From Planctomycetota bacterium (GTDB lineage Bacteria; Planctomycetota; UBA1135; UBA2386): a DNA stretch of 64,000 bases. Position numbers and translations under genes: made by a program. The stretch is taken from the NCBI GenBank assembly GCA_028281765.1, contig JANQJF010000111.1, forward strand, positions 62,001 through 126,000, written 5' to 3'. The notes under the pieces were generated by a model. The model worked only from the letters and a program-made list of their open reading frames with translations. It was not told the origin of the DNA and did no database searches. This document shows, one piece after another, positions 26,419 through 35,470 of the stretch (position 1 is its first letter; every line of letters starts with the position of its first letter).

Positions 26419-27446
26419 CCGAACTCACCTGTGCGGCGCCAGGGCACCCGGACAGCCGGATCACGATCCGCGCCGGCGTGCGCCGCGAACTCGGCGACTC
26501 GATGTCGGCAGAGAACACGTTCGTGCTCTGCGACGCACGCGTCGCTGATTCGCACCCCGAGGTCGTGCCGGAAACGGCCATCGCGATGCCGATCGGCGGC
26601 GGCGAAACCAGCAAGTCGTTCGACATGCTCGAGCGTGTGCTTCGAGGGCTCGCCCAGGCCGGCATCGATCGCAACGGGACGCTGTTCGCGTTCGGCGGCG
26701 GCACGATCGGCGATCTCGGCGGCGTCGTCGCCGCGCTGTGGCTGCGCGGGATCCGCCTCGTGCAGGTGCCGACGACGCTACTCGCGATGGTCGACAGCAG
26801 CGTGGGGGGCAAGACGGCGATCAACATCCCCGAGGGCAAGAACCTAGTCGGCGCGTTCTGGCCACCGAGTGAAGTCTGGATCGACCCGGAGTTCTTGACG
26901 ACGCTCCCGGACGACGAGTTTCGGTCTGGCCTCGGCGAAGTGCTGAAGGCCGCGATCGGACTCGACGCCGACTTGTTCGACTTCTGCACCCAGAACCGCG
27001 AACGCATCTTGGCACGCGAGCACGACGCGCTCGGCCGCGCGATCGAGCTGTCGGTCCGCGCCAAGATCCGCGTCGTCGAAGCCGACTTCCGTGAAGGCCA
27101 CGAGCGCCGCCTGCTCAACCTCGGTCACACGCTCGGCCACGCGCTCGAAGGCGTGTCGGGCTTCACCGTGCCCCACGGCATCGCGGTCGCGCGCGGGATC
27201 CACTTCGCGATCGACCTGGCGGCGCACGTCGGTGCGATCGCGGCGCCGGACGCGGACCGTTGCCGCGAACTGCTGACGACATTCGGTTACGCGCCCGATC
27301 CGCTGCCGCCCCGCGAACAACTCGAGCCGTTCGTGTGGCGCGACAAGAAGCGCGAAGGCAACACCCTGCACTTCGTGCTGCCGACCGCGATCGGCGCCTC
27401 GACGACGCGCGCGATCGCCGTCGACGAGTTCGCCGCGGCGCTCTGA
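26415..27446 (+). CDS. aroB: 3-dehydroquinate synthase
   Basis: A 343-residue enzyme of the shikimate pathway, converting DAHP to 3-dehydroquinate with NAD and a divalent metal. Family motifs are GGGETSKSFDMLE, FGGGTIGDLGGVVAALWLRG, VPTTLLAMVDSSVGGKTAIN, GKNLVGAFWPP, SGLGEVLKAAIG and the metal-binding LLNLGHTLGHALE and VPHGIAV. The GTG at 26415 overlaps the stop codon of the membrane protein gene. The stop codon is one base from that of the convergent Kelch gene. Confidence 0.95.
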   Translation: MTELTCAAPGHPDSRITIRAGVRRELGDSMSAENTFVLCDARVADSHPEVVPETAIAMPIGGGETSKSFDMLERVLRGLAQAGIDRNGTLFAFGGGTIGDLGGVVAALWLRGIRLVQVPTTLLAMVDSSVGGKTAINIPEGKNLVGAFWPPSEVWIDPEFLTTLPDDEFRSGLGEVLKAAIGLDADLFDFCTQNRERILAREHDALGRAIELSVRAKIRVVEADFREGHERRLLNLGHTLGHALEGVSGFTVPHGIAVARGIHFAIDLAAHVGAIAAPDADRCRELLTTFGYAPDPLPPREQLEPFVWRDKKREGNTLHFVLPTAIGASTTRAIAVDEFAAAL

Positions 27447-27447
27447 G

Positions 27448-29286
27448 TCAGTCGCCGATCACGAGGTGCAGCGACTCCGTCAACGCGAGCACGTTGAGGA
27501 ACGACCCGTTCGGATCGACACCGCCGCCTTGCACGTAGACGTCCCAACCCGCGACGTGCGGCGGTAGCCCGAGCGGAAACTCAGCAAAGCTTCCCGACGC
27601 CGTGGTCGTCAACGCGATCCACGGCAACTCGCCGTTCACCACGCAGCCCCCGACGGCGATCGGGAACGTGTCGAAGGCGATGCCCACGAACGCGAGCGCC
27701 CCTGGGAGCACGTTGCCGACCCGCAGAGCGAACTCGGAGTTGCCCGCTATCGGCACCCCGATCGTCGTCAGCGTCGGGATGCCGTTCGATCCGTTGCAGC
27801 CCGGATCGAGCAGCGTGATCGACGCGGGCACCGTCGGCTCGTAGAGCCAGGTCTCGTCCATGTCCGAACTCTGCGTGTCTTCCCCTCCGAAGAGCAGCAT
27901 CTGGTGGCGCGCTTGGTCGTAGGCCATCGCGTGCTTCCACCGAGCAGGCCCGGCCGTGTACGGCGTCCACGTGAACCCGTCCCACTCCCACGTCTCCGTG
28001 GAGCGGAATCCGAACTGGTTCGTCCCGCCGCCGTGCAGGACGATCCGTTCGCGATCGGTGTCATACCCGAGAGCGGCGTGGCCCCACGCGACCGGGCCGC
28101 CGCCGACTTGCTCCCAATGCGAGCCGGTCCATTCGTAGGTCGCACCGATCGTGACCATCACGACGCGACCGCGCGCGGCGTCGTAAGCCATCGCGTGGTT
28201 CGCCGTCCCGGGCGGCTGGACCGGTCCGAACTCCATCACGAGCTCCGGGCGTTGACTCGCGGGCAAGCCTTCGCCGCTCGTGCAGACGACGGGTCGCGCC
28301 GGTCCGGCCAGTTCGAACCCGTCGCGAATCACCAAGCCGTGGTTCTCGCGCACCCCGAGGTTCCAGTCGCGGACCAACGTTGTGACGTCGAACTCCTTCC
28401 AACCGGGCGACGAATCCGGACACGAGAACGAGACGAGGTTCGGGCCGTAGGACGGCTGAGTGTCCCAGGTCAGCTGGCTTTCGATCCAGGCGTCGTTGAC
28501 GGCGTAGAGATCCTTGCTGACACACCCCGCACCGACAGGCGTCGTCTGATACAGACGTAGTGTGGCTCGCGACGGGTTCACGCCTATCCACGAAGACAGA
28601 TCGAATCGGAAGTATCCGCGAGTCGGGGTGGTGGGACCACCGATCGCGATCATGCGGCCGGCTCGAACGTCCGGATCGAGGCCGAAGTTCGAAGTCGAGA
28701 GCCACTCATCGACGGTCGTGTCCGCGCTCACGGGCACCGACTGCGAGAACGGGGGCACCGACGGCGCCAAGGTCCAGCTCGTGCCATCCCACAACCACGT
28801 GTCCTCGAGCAGGTAGTGGCTCACGCCGTGCAGACCGCCGTACATCACGACGCACTCACGAACCGCGTCGTACGCCATCTTGTGGTGCGTGCTCCGCGGC
28901 GGACCACCGACGGAACGAAGCGTCCAGCTCACGCCGTCCCACGCCCAAGTCCCGTTGGAGACGTTCGGGCCGATTCCCCCGAACACGATGCACTCGCCGC
29001 GAGCTTCGTCGTAGGCCATCGCGTGCAGGGCACGCCGGGGCGGCGGCGCCACGGTCGGAATCAGCGTCCAGTCGTCCCCGTCCCACTCCCAGGTGTCGGC
29101 CGCGGGACTCGAGCCACTGACGATCCCGTCACCGCCGAACACCACGACGCGTTCGCGCGCGGAGTCGTAGGCCATCGCGAAGTTGATCCGTCCCGCTGGA
29201 TGCGAAGCAGGCATGGACTCGGTCCAAGTCATCTGCGCCGGAGACACGCTCGCAGTGAGCGCGATGAGCCAAAGAAGATTTCGCAT
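27448..29286 (-). CDS. Secreted Kelch-repeat protein with inserted DNRLRE domain
   Basis: A 612-residue protein with signal peptide ending at SPAQ (residue 18). Kelch blades of the form MAYD-x-x-R-x-x-x-V-x-x-GG ... TWEWDG-x-x-W occur three times before residue 180 and three times after residue 360. Between them, residues ~184-353 form a DNRLRE-type domain (ADTTVDEWLSTSNFG, YFRFDLSS, TWDTQPSYG, FDVTTLVRDW). Residues ~493-612 match the C-terminal region shared by secreted proteins here. It is probably an extracellular binding protein. A GAGGT ribosome site precedes the ATG. It lies 21 bp downstream of the second Kelch gene and is likely in the same operon. Confidence 0.85.
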   Translation of the reverse strand: MRNLLWLIALTASVSPAQMTWTESMPASHPAGRINFAMAYDSARERVVVFGGDGIVSGSSPAADTWEWDGDDWTLIPTVAPPPRRALHAMAYDEARGECIVFGGIGPNVSNGTWAWDGVSWTLRSVGGPPRSTHHKMAYDAVRECVVMYGGLHGVSHYLLEDTWLWDGTSWTLAPSVPPFSQSVPVSADTTVDEWLSTSNFGLDPDVRAGRMIAIGGPTTPTRGYFRFDLSSWIGVNPSRATLRLYQTTPVGAGCVSKDLYAVNDAWIESQLTWDTQPSYGPNLVSFSCPDSSPGWKEFDVTTLVRDWNLGVRENHGLVIRDGFELAGPARPVVCTSGEGLPASQRPELVMEFGPVQPPGTANHAMAYDAARGRVVMVTIGATYEWTGSHWEQVGGGPVAWGHAALGYDTDRERIVLHGGGTNQFGFRSTETWEWDGFTWTPYTAGPARWKHAMAYDQARHQMLLFGGEDTQSSDMDETWLYEPTVPASITLLDPGCNGSNGIPTLTTIGVPIAGNSEFALRVGNVLPGALAFVGIAFDTFPIAVGGCVVNGELPWIALTTTASGSFAEFPLGLPPHVAGWDVYVQGGGVDPNGSFLNVLALTESLHLVIGD

Positions 29287-29307
29287 CGTTCTACCTCGGT
29301 TCCGAGT

Positions 29308-31437
29308 TCAACGAATCCCCGCGACGATCCGAGCCACGTCGCTCAACACGACGCCGAGCGGATTCGCAGGAACATCGACCGCGACGACCTGCGTGTGGAA
29401 CGTCTGACTGGCGAGCGCCGTGTCGATAGGCACGACGACGCTCCACGAGGCTGTTCCACTCGCGTTCGGCAGCATCTCGGCGTGATACGAATCGAGACCG
29501 AGAATGCACCCCGGCGCGCCGATCACGCTCAGGTCGAGCGCCGCCGGCTCCCGACCGAACAGGATGAACGGCGTCGCCTGCGTCGCGAACGGCGCGGCCT
29601 CGACAACCAACGGATCGCCCAGCCACGGCAAACCGAACGGCGCCGCGGTCAGCGACGGCACCCCGACGCTCCCCGCGCATCCCGTCCCGACGACTTCGAC
29701 GCGCGCGCGAGACGCCGTCGAGTATTCCCATACGGCCGACTGGTCGGTGCACGCGACGACGCGCGCGTTCTCGGAGTCGTATGCCGCAGCGTGGTCACTC
29801 GACACGGGCAGGACGCTGGCGACCTGGGTCCACACCGTGCCGTCCCACTCCCATGTGTCGGTGAAGTGGGTCCCCACGGCACCGGTACCGCCCTGGAGCA
29901 GGGTGCGATCGCGCTCTTCGTCGTACACCATCACGAAGCGATACCGCGGCCCCGGCCCGGTCGGAATCGGCTGCCACTGCTGACCGTCGAACTCCCAACC
30001 GTCGGCAATCGGCCAGCCGCCTGCATCTTTGCCGCCGTACACGATGACTCGGTCTCGGCGTCGGTCGTAAACCATGCCGTGCATCCATCGCGCCTGTGGA
30101 GACGTCGACGTCGTCGGCACGACGGACACCGACACACCGTCGTACGCGCGCAGCGAGTCGTCGTCCTGGAAACCGCCGAAGAACAGCGTTCGGCCTCGCA
30201 GACTGTCGTAGGCCATGCGCGTGCCAATCGACGCCTGCGTGATGCCACGCCACTCCCAGTTCACGCCGTCGTAGTCGAACACCTGGTCCGCAGCCCCGAG
30301 CACCGTCAGTCCGCGGGCGTCGTCGAACACCATGTCGTGCTCGCGCGCAACCGGGAAGAACGCGGGCGTGATCTGCTGCCAACCCGCGCCGTCGAGCTCC
30401 CACGTCTCACCGATCGTCGCGAGGCCTCGGATGCCCCCGTGCAAGATCGCCTTCCCTCGCACCTTGTCGTACGTCATTGTCGACCCGGACCGCGGCGGCG
30501 GCGTGGACGAACTCGACTGCGACCACGCCGCGCCGTTCCACGTCCACGTGTCCCCGAGCGTCGGCCCGAGCGGCAACATGTTGTCTCCGCCGTAGAGCAC
30601 GACGCTGCCGAGCGCCGCGTCGTACGTGATCCCGAAGCGGCGACGCGGTGCGGGTGCCGGCGAAGGTGACAGCTGCTGCCAGCTCGTCTCGTCCCACTCC
30701 CAGACGTCGGCGAGGGTCGTCGACCCGCCGAAGACGACCAGGCGATTCCGCGCCGCGTCGTACGCGAGACCGTGGGCCTCACGCACAGGGCCACTGCTGT
30801 CGACGAGCGCCCAATCGACGCCGTCCCACTCCCACAGGTTGGGGTAGGTAATCGAGTTCGGGAAGAACCCGAACGTGCCACCGTGCAACATCACGCGCTG
30901 TCGGCCAGCGTGGTACACCACCTGGTGGTCGCGGAGCACTCCCGGCGCCAGGCTCGACGGAACGTGGACCCAACTCAGCCCGTCCCATTCCCAAGTCTGG
31001 CCGTCCCCGTAGAGCACGCTCACACCCCGGGATGCGTCGTAGGCCATCCGGCCTTCGTGAGTGACGTCGTTCGGAGGGTTCGCGACCAAACGCTGCACCC
31101 ACGCGGCCCCATCGAATTCCCAGGTCTGCCCCGAGCCGACCACGACCAGTCGGTCGCGCGCCGTGTCGAACGAGACCGCGCCACCACTCACGACGTGCCC
31201 GTCGTTCGTCGCGAGCCGCAACCAGGCTCCGTTCCCGAAGGTCCAGGTATCGCTGACGAAGGTGGGATCTCCACCTCCGAACAAGACGGTCCGTCCGCGC
31301 ACCGAGTCGAAAGCCAGGCGCACCCCGAGTCGCGCACCGGGCGCGCCCTCCGCCAATCGCCACTCTGCCTGTGCGACCGCGCCGGTCACCAGGAGCCCCC
31401 AAACCAACGCACCAACCGCGAACGGACGGATCGACAT
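29308..31437 (-). CDS. Secreted Kelch-repeat protein
   Basis: A 709-residue protein with signal peptide MSIRPFAVGALVWGLLVTG (cut near AVAQA). About eleven Kelch-like blades follow, each with [LM]-[AV]-[YF]-D-x-x-R-x-x-x-V-x-[YF]-GG and a later WEWDG-x-x-W, more than a single propeller normally needs, so two propellers are possible. The last ~125 residues, from GCAGSVGVPSLTA, match the shared C-terminal region. AGAGGT upstream of the ATG at 31437 supports this start; the frame extends 33 codons farther but into the regulatory region with the TetR palindromes. It is transcribed divergently from the 31601 operon. Confidence 0.85.
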   Translation of the reverse strand: MSIRPFAVGALVWGLLVTGAVAQAEWRLAEGAPGARLGVRLAFDSVRGRTVLFGGGDPTFVSDTWTFGNGAWLRLATNDGHVVSGGAVSFDTARDRLVVVGSGQTWEFDGAAWVQRLVANPPNDVTHEGRMAYDASRGVSVLYGDGQTWEWDGLSWVHVPSSLAPGVLRDHQVVYHAGRQRVMLHGGTFGFFPNSITYPNLWEWDGVDWALVDSSGPVREAHGLAYDAARNRLVVFGGSTTLADVWEWDETSWQQLSPSPAPAPRRRFGITYDAALGSVVLYGGDNMLPLGPTLGDTWTWNGAAWSQSSSSTPPPRSGSTMTYDKVRGKAILHGGIRGLATIGETWELDGAGWQQITPAFFPVAREHDMVFDDARGLTVLGAADQVFDYDGVNWEWRGITQASIGTRMAYDSLRGRTLFFGGFQDDDSLRAYDGVSVSVVPTTSTSPQARWMHGMVYDRRRDRVIVYGGKDAGGWPIADGWEFDGQQWQPIPTGPGPRYRFVMVYDEERDRTLLQGGTGAVGTHFTDTWEWDGTVWTQVASVLPVSSDHAAAYDSENARVVACTDQSAVWEYSTASRARVEVVGTGCAGSVGVPSLTAAPFGLPWLGDPLVVEAAPFATQATPFILFGREPAALDLSVIGAPGCILGLDSYHAEMLPNASGTASWSVVVPIDTALASQTFHTQVVAVDVPANPLGVVLSDVARIVAGIR

Positions 31438-31522
31438 GTCAGACCTCTCGTGGATTTCTCGAGTCCCGTTTCCGAGGCACATCCTAGCGCGAAGGCACCC
31501 ACGGACTCGGCAACGACTATTT

Positions 31523-31536
31523 TTGAACGCGTTCAA
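31523..31536. promoter_or_regulatory. Palindromic operator 1 (probable TetR site)
   Basis: TTGAACGCGTTCAA is a perfect 14-bp palindrome in an AT-rich stretch, unusual for this genome. It lies 77 bp upstream of the 31601 operon, whose third gene encodes a TetR regulator, and 85 bp upstream of the divergent Kelch gene start. Confidence 0.7.
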
Positions 31537-31568
31537 TTTAATGAAATAGCCGCGCCCTTCCGCCGTTT

Positions 31569-31582
31569 TTGAACATGTTCAA
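31569..31582. promoter_or_regulatory. Palindromic operator 2 (probable TetR site)
   Basis: TTGAACATGTTCAA is a perfect 14-bp palindrome with the same half-sites (TTGAAC/GTTCAA) as the site at 31523 and differs only in the central two bases. The centres of the two sites are 46 bp apart. It ends 18 bp before the ATG at 31601, overlapping the region where RNA polymerase or the ribosome would bind. Confidence 0.72.
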
Positions 31583-31600
31583 GAAAGGAACGGGAACACA

Positions 31601-31996
31601 ATGTCGCCCACGCTAATCACTTACGTCCTCTACCTCCTGATCAGCATCGCCCTGACCGTCTGGGTCGCCCGCACCCTCCACCGCAACGGGCGGATCTTCC
31701 TGGTCGACGTCTTCCACGGCAACGAGCCGCTCGCCGACTCGGTCAACCACCTGCTCGTGGTCGGCTTCTACCTCGTCAACCTCGGCTACGTCTCGCTCGC
31801 ATTGAAGCTCGCGGCGCGAATCGGCGACGCGACCGAGAGCGTCGAGGCGCTGTCGCACAAGGTCGGATTCGTGCTGGTCGTCCTCGGCGGCATGCACTTC
31901 CTGAACCTGTTCATCTTCAGCAAGATCCGGCAGAACGCGAAGCTGTCGAGGGCCCGGCGCCCGGTCGCGCCCGACGCGCACGTGGAGGCGACGTGA
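31601..31996 (+). CDS. Small membrane protein in TetR operon
   Basis: A 131-residue protein with three membrane helices (residues ~5-24, ~48-70 and ~88-107) and a basic, Ala-rich tail. The sequence between the helices includes FHGNEPLADSVNHLLVVGFYLVNLGYVSLAL. The family is not recognised beyond being a small integral membrane protein. It is the first gene of an operon with a DCC-family protein (GTGA overlap) and a TetR regulator. AAGAAAGGAA upstream of the ATG is the ribosome site. Expression is probably repressed at the two upstream palindromes. Confidence 0.75.
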   Translation: MSPTLITYVLYLLISIALTVWVARTLHRNGRIFLVDVFHGNEPLADSVNHLLVVGFYLVNLGYVSLALKLAARIGDATESVEALSHKVGFVLVVLGGMHFLNLFIFSKIRQNAKLSRARRPVAPDAHVEAT

Positions 31997-32388
31997 CGGC
32001 TGACGAAGCCAGCGACCTGTCTCTGACGGTGTACTTCGACCGCAGCTGCGACTTCTGCGCCCGCGGGGCCCGCTGGCTCGAGCGCGAGCCGAAGTATGTC
32101 CCGGTCCACTGCGTCGCGGCGCAGTCCGCGACGCGGGCGGACTGCGCGCTGTCGCCGGACGAGCTGCTGCGTGAAGTCACGGTGATCGCATCGGACGGCG
32201 CGGTCTACCACGGCACGAAGGCATTCCTGATCTGCCTTTGGGCCTTGCGACGCTACCGCAAGTGGTCGATGCGCTTGTCGACGAAGGCGATGCTGCCGTG
32301 GGCACGACGGTTGTTCGGCATGGTCGCGCGATTCGGTAACGTAGCGCGTATCGATGCAGCAGGACGCAGCCAAGACCGGCAAAGGTGA
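31993..32388 (+). CDS. DCC (DUF393) thiol-disulfide-like protein
   Basis: A 131-residue protein opening VYFDRSCDFCARGARWL, the DxxCxxC pattern of the DCC family (predicted thioredoxin-fold thiol oxidoreductases). Later segments ELLREVTVIASDGAVYHGTKAFLICLWALR also fit. The GTG start overlaps the stop of the membrane protein gene as GTGA, and the last 35 bases overlap the TetR gene, so all three are translated from one message. Association with a small membrane protein suggests redox work at the membrane, an inference. Confidence 0.8.
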   Translation: MTADEASDLSLTVYFDRSCDFCARGARWLEREPKYVPVHCVAAQSATRADCALSPDELLREVTVIASDGAVYHGTKAFLICLWALRRYRKWSMRLSTKAMLPWARRLFGMVARFGNVARIDAAGRSQDRQR

Positions 32389-33034
32389 GCGCACCAAGGC
32401 CCGTATCGTCGACGCGGCGCTCGTGCTCTTCCGCGAACATGGCTACGACGCGACAACGATGCGCATGGTCGCCGAACGCGCCGGCGTTTCCCTCGGCAAC
32501 GCCTACTACTACTTCAAGTCGAAGGAAGTCCTGCTGCAGGCCTTCTACAAGGAGATGCACGACGCGCACGTCGCCGCGAGCCAGGAGGTCCTGTCGAGCT
32601 CGAACAAATTGCACGATCGTCTCCTCGGCGTGCTGCAAGCGCGCATCGACGTCACCGAGCCCTACCGGCGATTCGCCGCGCTGCTGTTCCGCCAAGCGGC
32701 GGATCCGGACAGCCCGCTCAATCCGTTCCACGAAGCGAGCCGCGCGACCCGCGAAGAGGCGATCCAGCTGTTCGAAGTCGTGATCGAGGGTGCGAACGTC
32801 AAGGTCCCGAAGGACCTGGCAAAGGAACTCCCCGAACTCCTGTGGACCTACAGCATGGGCATCGTGCTGTTCTGGATCCACGACCGGTCCGAGGACAGCG
32901 CGCGCACCCGGAAGCTGGCGGCGCACACGTCCGACATCGTCGTCAAGTTGATCCGCCTCGCGTCGAACCCGTTGCTGCGGCCGCTGCGGAAGCGCGTTCT
33001 CGAGTTGTTACGGGACTTTCGGGTAACTGGTTAG
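32354..33034 (+). CDS. TetR-family transcriptional regulator
   Basis: A 226-residue regulator with the TetR N-terminal DNA-binding domain: TKARIVDAALVLFREHGYDA, then TMRMVAERAGVSLGNAYYYF and KSKEVLLQAFY (residues ~13-65). The C-terminal helical ligand domain (residues ~75-226) has no recognised ligand signature. It is the last gene of the 31601 operon and overlaps the DCC gene by 35 bp. The twin palindromes ahead of the operon are its likely binding sites, giving autorepression and possibly control of the divergent Kelch genes. Confidence 0.9.
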   Translation: MQQDAAKTGKGERTKARIVDAALVLFREHGYDATTMRMVAERAGVSLGNAYYYFKSKEVLLQAFYKEMHDAHVAASQEVLSSSNKLHDRLLGVLQARIDVTEPYRRFAALLFRQAADPDSPLNPFHEASRATREEAIQLFEVVIEGANVKVPKDLAKELPELLWTYSMGIVLFWIHDRSEDSARTRKLAAHTSDIVVKLIRLASNPLLRPLRKRVLELLRDFRVTG

Positions 33035-33192
33035 CAACGACGAATCCGCCGCGCAGCAATCCAAACCGACCGCGAATCCGCGCGCGAAATCGGCAACCGT
33101 CGCCGATTGATGCTACGCTGCGATCCCTGCCCGCCCTGACCGCGTCTCGAATCCCTGTCGAGCCGGTTCCCGCCGTTCCTACGCATCCACCC

Positions 33193-35451
33193 ATGCACCA
33201 TCGCATGTTCGGGCTGGCAGTCGTGCTGGCCGTCTCTTCCCTCGCGCCCGCCCAGGGCGACAATGTCGTGCTGCTCGGCCAACTCGGCGGCTACGCGTTC
33301 TACAACGACGTGTGGGGCTACGCGCATCCGGATGGTCGCGAGTATGCCGTCGTCGGCACGAACACCGGCACGACGATCATCAACACGACGAATCCCGCCG
33401 CGCCGTTCGAGGTCGCGTTCGTCAACGGGCCGAACTCGATCTGGCGCGACATGTGCACCTTCGGGTCCTACGTCTACATCGTCACCGAAGGTGGCGGCGG
33501 GATGCAGATCATCGACATGTCGTCGCCCGACAGTCCGCAGAACCTCGGCACTTGGGGCCAAGGGCTGTGGGGCAATGCGCACAACATCTCGGCGGACGAA
33601 GGCACAGGGTGGCTCTACGTCGTCGGCACGAACAACGGCACGATCACGCTCGACGCCTCGTCGAACCCGACCAACCCGTCGGTGATCGGCACGACGCCGG
33701 GCCCGTACCTCCACGACATCACCGTCGCGAACGGACTCGCGCACTGCTCGGCGCTGAACAACGGGGAGTACGAGATCTGGGACGTCACGTCGTTCCCGTT
33801 CACGGTGCTCTCCGAGTCGCCGACGCCTGGCGACTTCACGCACAACAGCGTCGCGAACCTCGCGCAGACGGTCGCGGCGACGACGGATGAGATCCCCGGC
33901 GGCGTCGTGCAGCTGTTCGACATCTCGAACCCCAACGCGCCGGTCGCCGCTGGCAGCTACACGGCGAACCCGATCGCGGTCCCGCACAATGCGTTCATCG
34001 TCGGGGACCGCTGCCACATCTCGTTCTACACCGAGGGCTATCGGGTCCTCGACATCTCGGACATCAACAACCCGGTCGAAATCGGTTCGTACGACACGTT
34101 CCCGGGTTCGAGTTCGAACTTCGACGGCGCGTGGGGCTGCTACCCGTTCCAGCCGTCAGGGAACGTCTACGTCTCGGACATCCAGTCCGGCCTGTTCATC
34201 GTTCGCCCGTCTACGCTGGACATCGCTCACACGCCGCTGACGACGACGATGGACGAAGTCGGCCCCTACGTCGTGACGGCTGGCGTGACGTCGGACGACC
34301 CGATCTCCAGCGTCACCCTCACGTGGTCGGTCGACGGCGGACCAAACACGAACGTGCCGATGACTCCGACCGGGACGCCAAACGAGTTCTCGGCGACAAT
34401 CCCCGGGCAAGCGGCTCCGGCACAAGTCGCCTACTCGATCACGGCGGTGGATTCGGCAGGATCGTCGACGGCTCCGGCAAGCGGGGAACACGGCTTCGTC
34501 GTCGGCGTGCTGACCAGCATCTACTTCGACGACTTCGAAGCCGGGGAAGGCGGCTGGACGCACGGCCTCATCCAGCAACAGGACGACTGGCAGTTCGGCA
34601 GTCCGAACGGCGCGAGCGGATCCAGCCAGGGGCAGCCGTGGAGCGATCCGTCGTCCGCGTATTCCGGCTCCAACTGCTGGGGCAACGACCTTGCGATCCA
34701 GGGGTTCAACGGCGCATACCAGCCGAACGTGTCGAACTGGCTGCAGTCCCCGCCGATCCCGACCGGTGGACAGCAAGGACTACAGCTGCGCCTGCGCCGC
34801 TGGCTAACCGTCGAAGAGAACCAGTACGACCAGGCCAAGATCCTGATCAACGGCCAGGTCGTCTGGGAGAACCCGAACTTCAACCTCGTCGACAACCAGT
34901 GGGAGCTGCTCCAGGTCGACATCTCGTCGGTGTCGGACTTCGCGTCGTCGATCGACATTCGCTTCACGCTCGAAAGCGACGGCGGACTGCAGCTCGGCGG
35001 CTGGAACATAGACGACGTCGAAGTCCTTGCGGTCTCCGACTGCTTCCCGACCGAGTACTACGGCGTCGCGACGCCGGGTAGCGGCGGCAACGAGCCGACG
35101 ATCACGACGTTCGGCGTGCCGCGCCTCGGCTCGAACGACTTCGGCCTGACGACGACCAACGCGCTCGGCGGCAGCAGCGCGTTCTTGGCGCTCGGCTTCG
35201 CGCCGGCGCAGGTCGACGCGCTCGGCCTGACGCTCCTCGTCAACCCGATCGCGACCACCCTCACGACGACAACCAACGGTGCCGCCGGCATCGCGGGAGT
35301 CGGCTCAGCGACTTTGACGTTCCCGATCCCGGACATTCCCGGTGCGGACGACTTGAACCTCTACTTCCAGTGGTTCATCGCGGATCCCAACTCGCCATCC
35401 GGACTCGTGAGTGCGAGCCGCGGCGCGCGCGCGCGCACCTGCCAATTCTGA
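33193..35451 (+). CDS. Secreted LVIVD / choice-of-anchor-B protein
   Basis: A 752-residue protein with signal peptide ending at LAPAQ. Residues ~20-340 carry LVIVD-type propeller blades (AVVGTNTGTTIINTTNPAAP, MQIIDMSSPDSPQNLGTW, VQLFDISNPNAPVAAGSY, YRVLDISDINNPVEIGSYD) in the arrangement of choice-of-anchor-B proteins. An Ig-like stretch follows, then a jelly-roll region at ~440-615 (DDWQFGSPNGAS through LGGWNIDDVEV). The final ~130 residues match the shared C-terminal region. The ATG at 33193 starts the signal peptide; an ATG at 33205 is nearly as good. It leads a probable three-gene operon with the CHRD gene (19 bp on) and the gene at 36103. Confidence 0.85.
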   Translation: MHHRMFGLAVVLAVSSLAPAQGDNVVLLGQLGGYAFYNDVWGYAHPDGREYAVVGTNTGTTIINTTNPAAPFEVAFVNGPNSIWRDMCTFGSYVYIVTEGGGGMQIIDMSSPDSPQNLGTWGQGLWGNAHNISADEGTGWLYVVGTNNGTITLDASSNPTNPSVIGTTPGPYLHDITVANGLAHCSALNNGEYEIWDVTSFPFTVLSESPTPGDFTHNSVANLAQTVAATTDEIPGGVVQLFDISNPNAPVAAGSYTANPIAVPHNAFIVGDRCHISFYTEGYRVLDISDINNPVEIGSYDTFPGSSSNFDGAWGCYPFQPSGNVYVSDIQSGLFIVRPSTLDIAHTPLTTTMDEVGPYVVTAGVTSDDPISSVTLTWSVDGGPNTNVPMTPTGTPNEFSATIPGQAAPAQVAYSITAVDSAGSSTAPASGEHGFVVGVLTSIYFDDFEAGEGGWTHGLIQQQDDWQFGSPNGASGSSQGQPWSDPSSAYSGSNCWGNDLAIQGFNGAYQPNVSNWLQSPPIPTGGQQGLQLRLRRWLTVEENQYDQAKILINGQVVWENPNFNLVDNQWELLQVDISSVSDFASSIDIRFTLESDGGLQLGGWNIDDVEVLAVSDCFPTEYYGVATPGSGGNEPTITTFGVPRLGSNDFGLTTTNALGGSSAFLALGFAPAQVDALGLTLLVNPIATTLTTTTNGAAGIAGVGSATLTFPIPDIPGADDLNLYFQWFIADPNSPSGLVSASRGARARTCQF

Positions 35452-35470
35452 CATCTCTCGAAACGACAAC

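Noticed and set aside
31523-31582. Twin palindromes as mobile-element ends or a terminator
   Set aside because: No transposase or target duplication is nearby, the palindromes have no loop for a stable hairpin, and a TetR gene lies in the adjacent operon.
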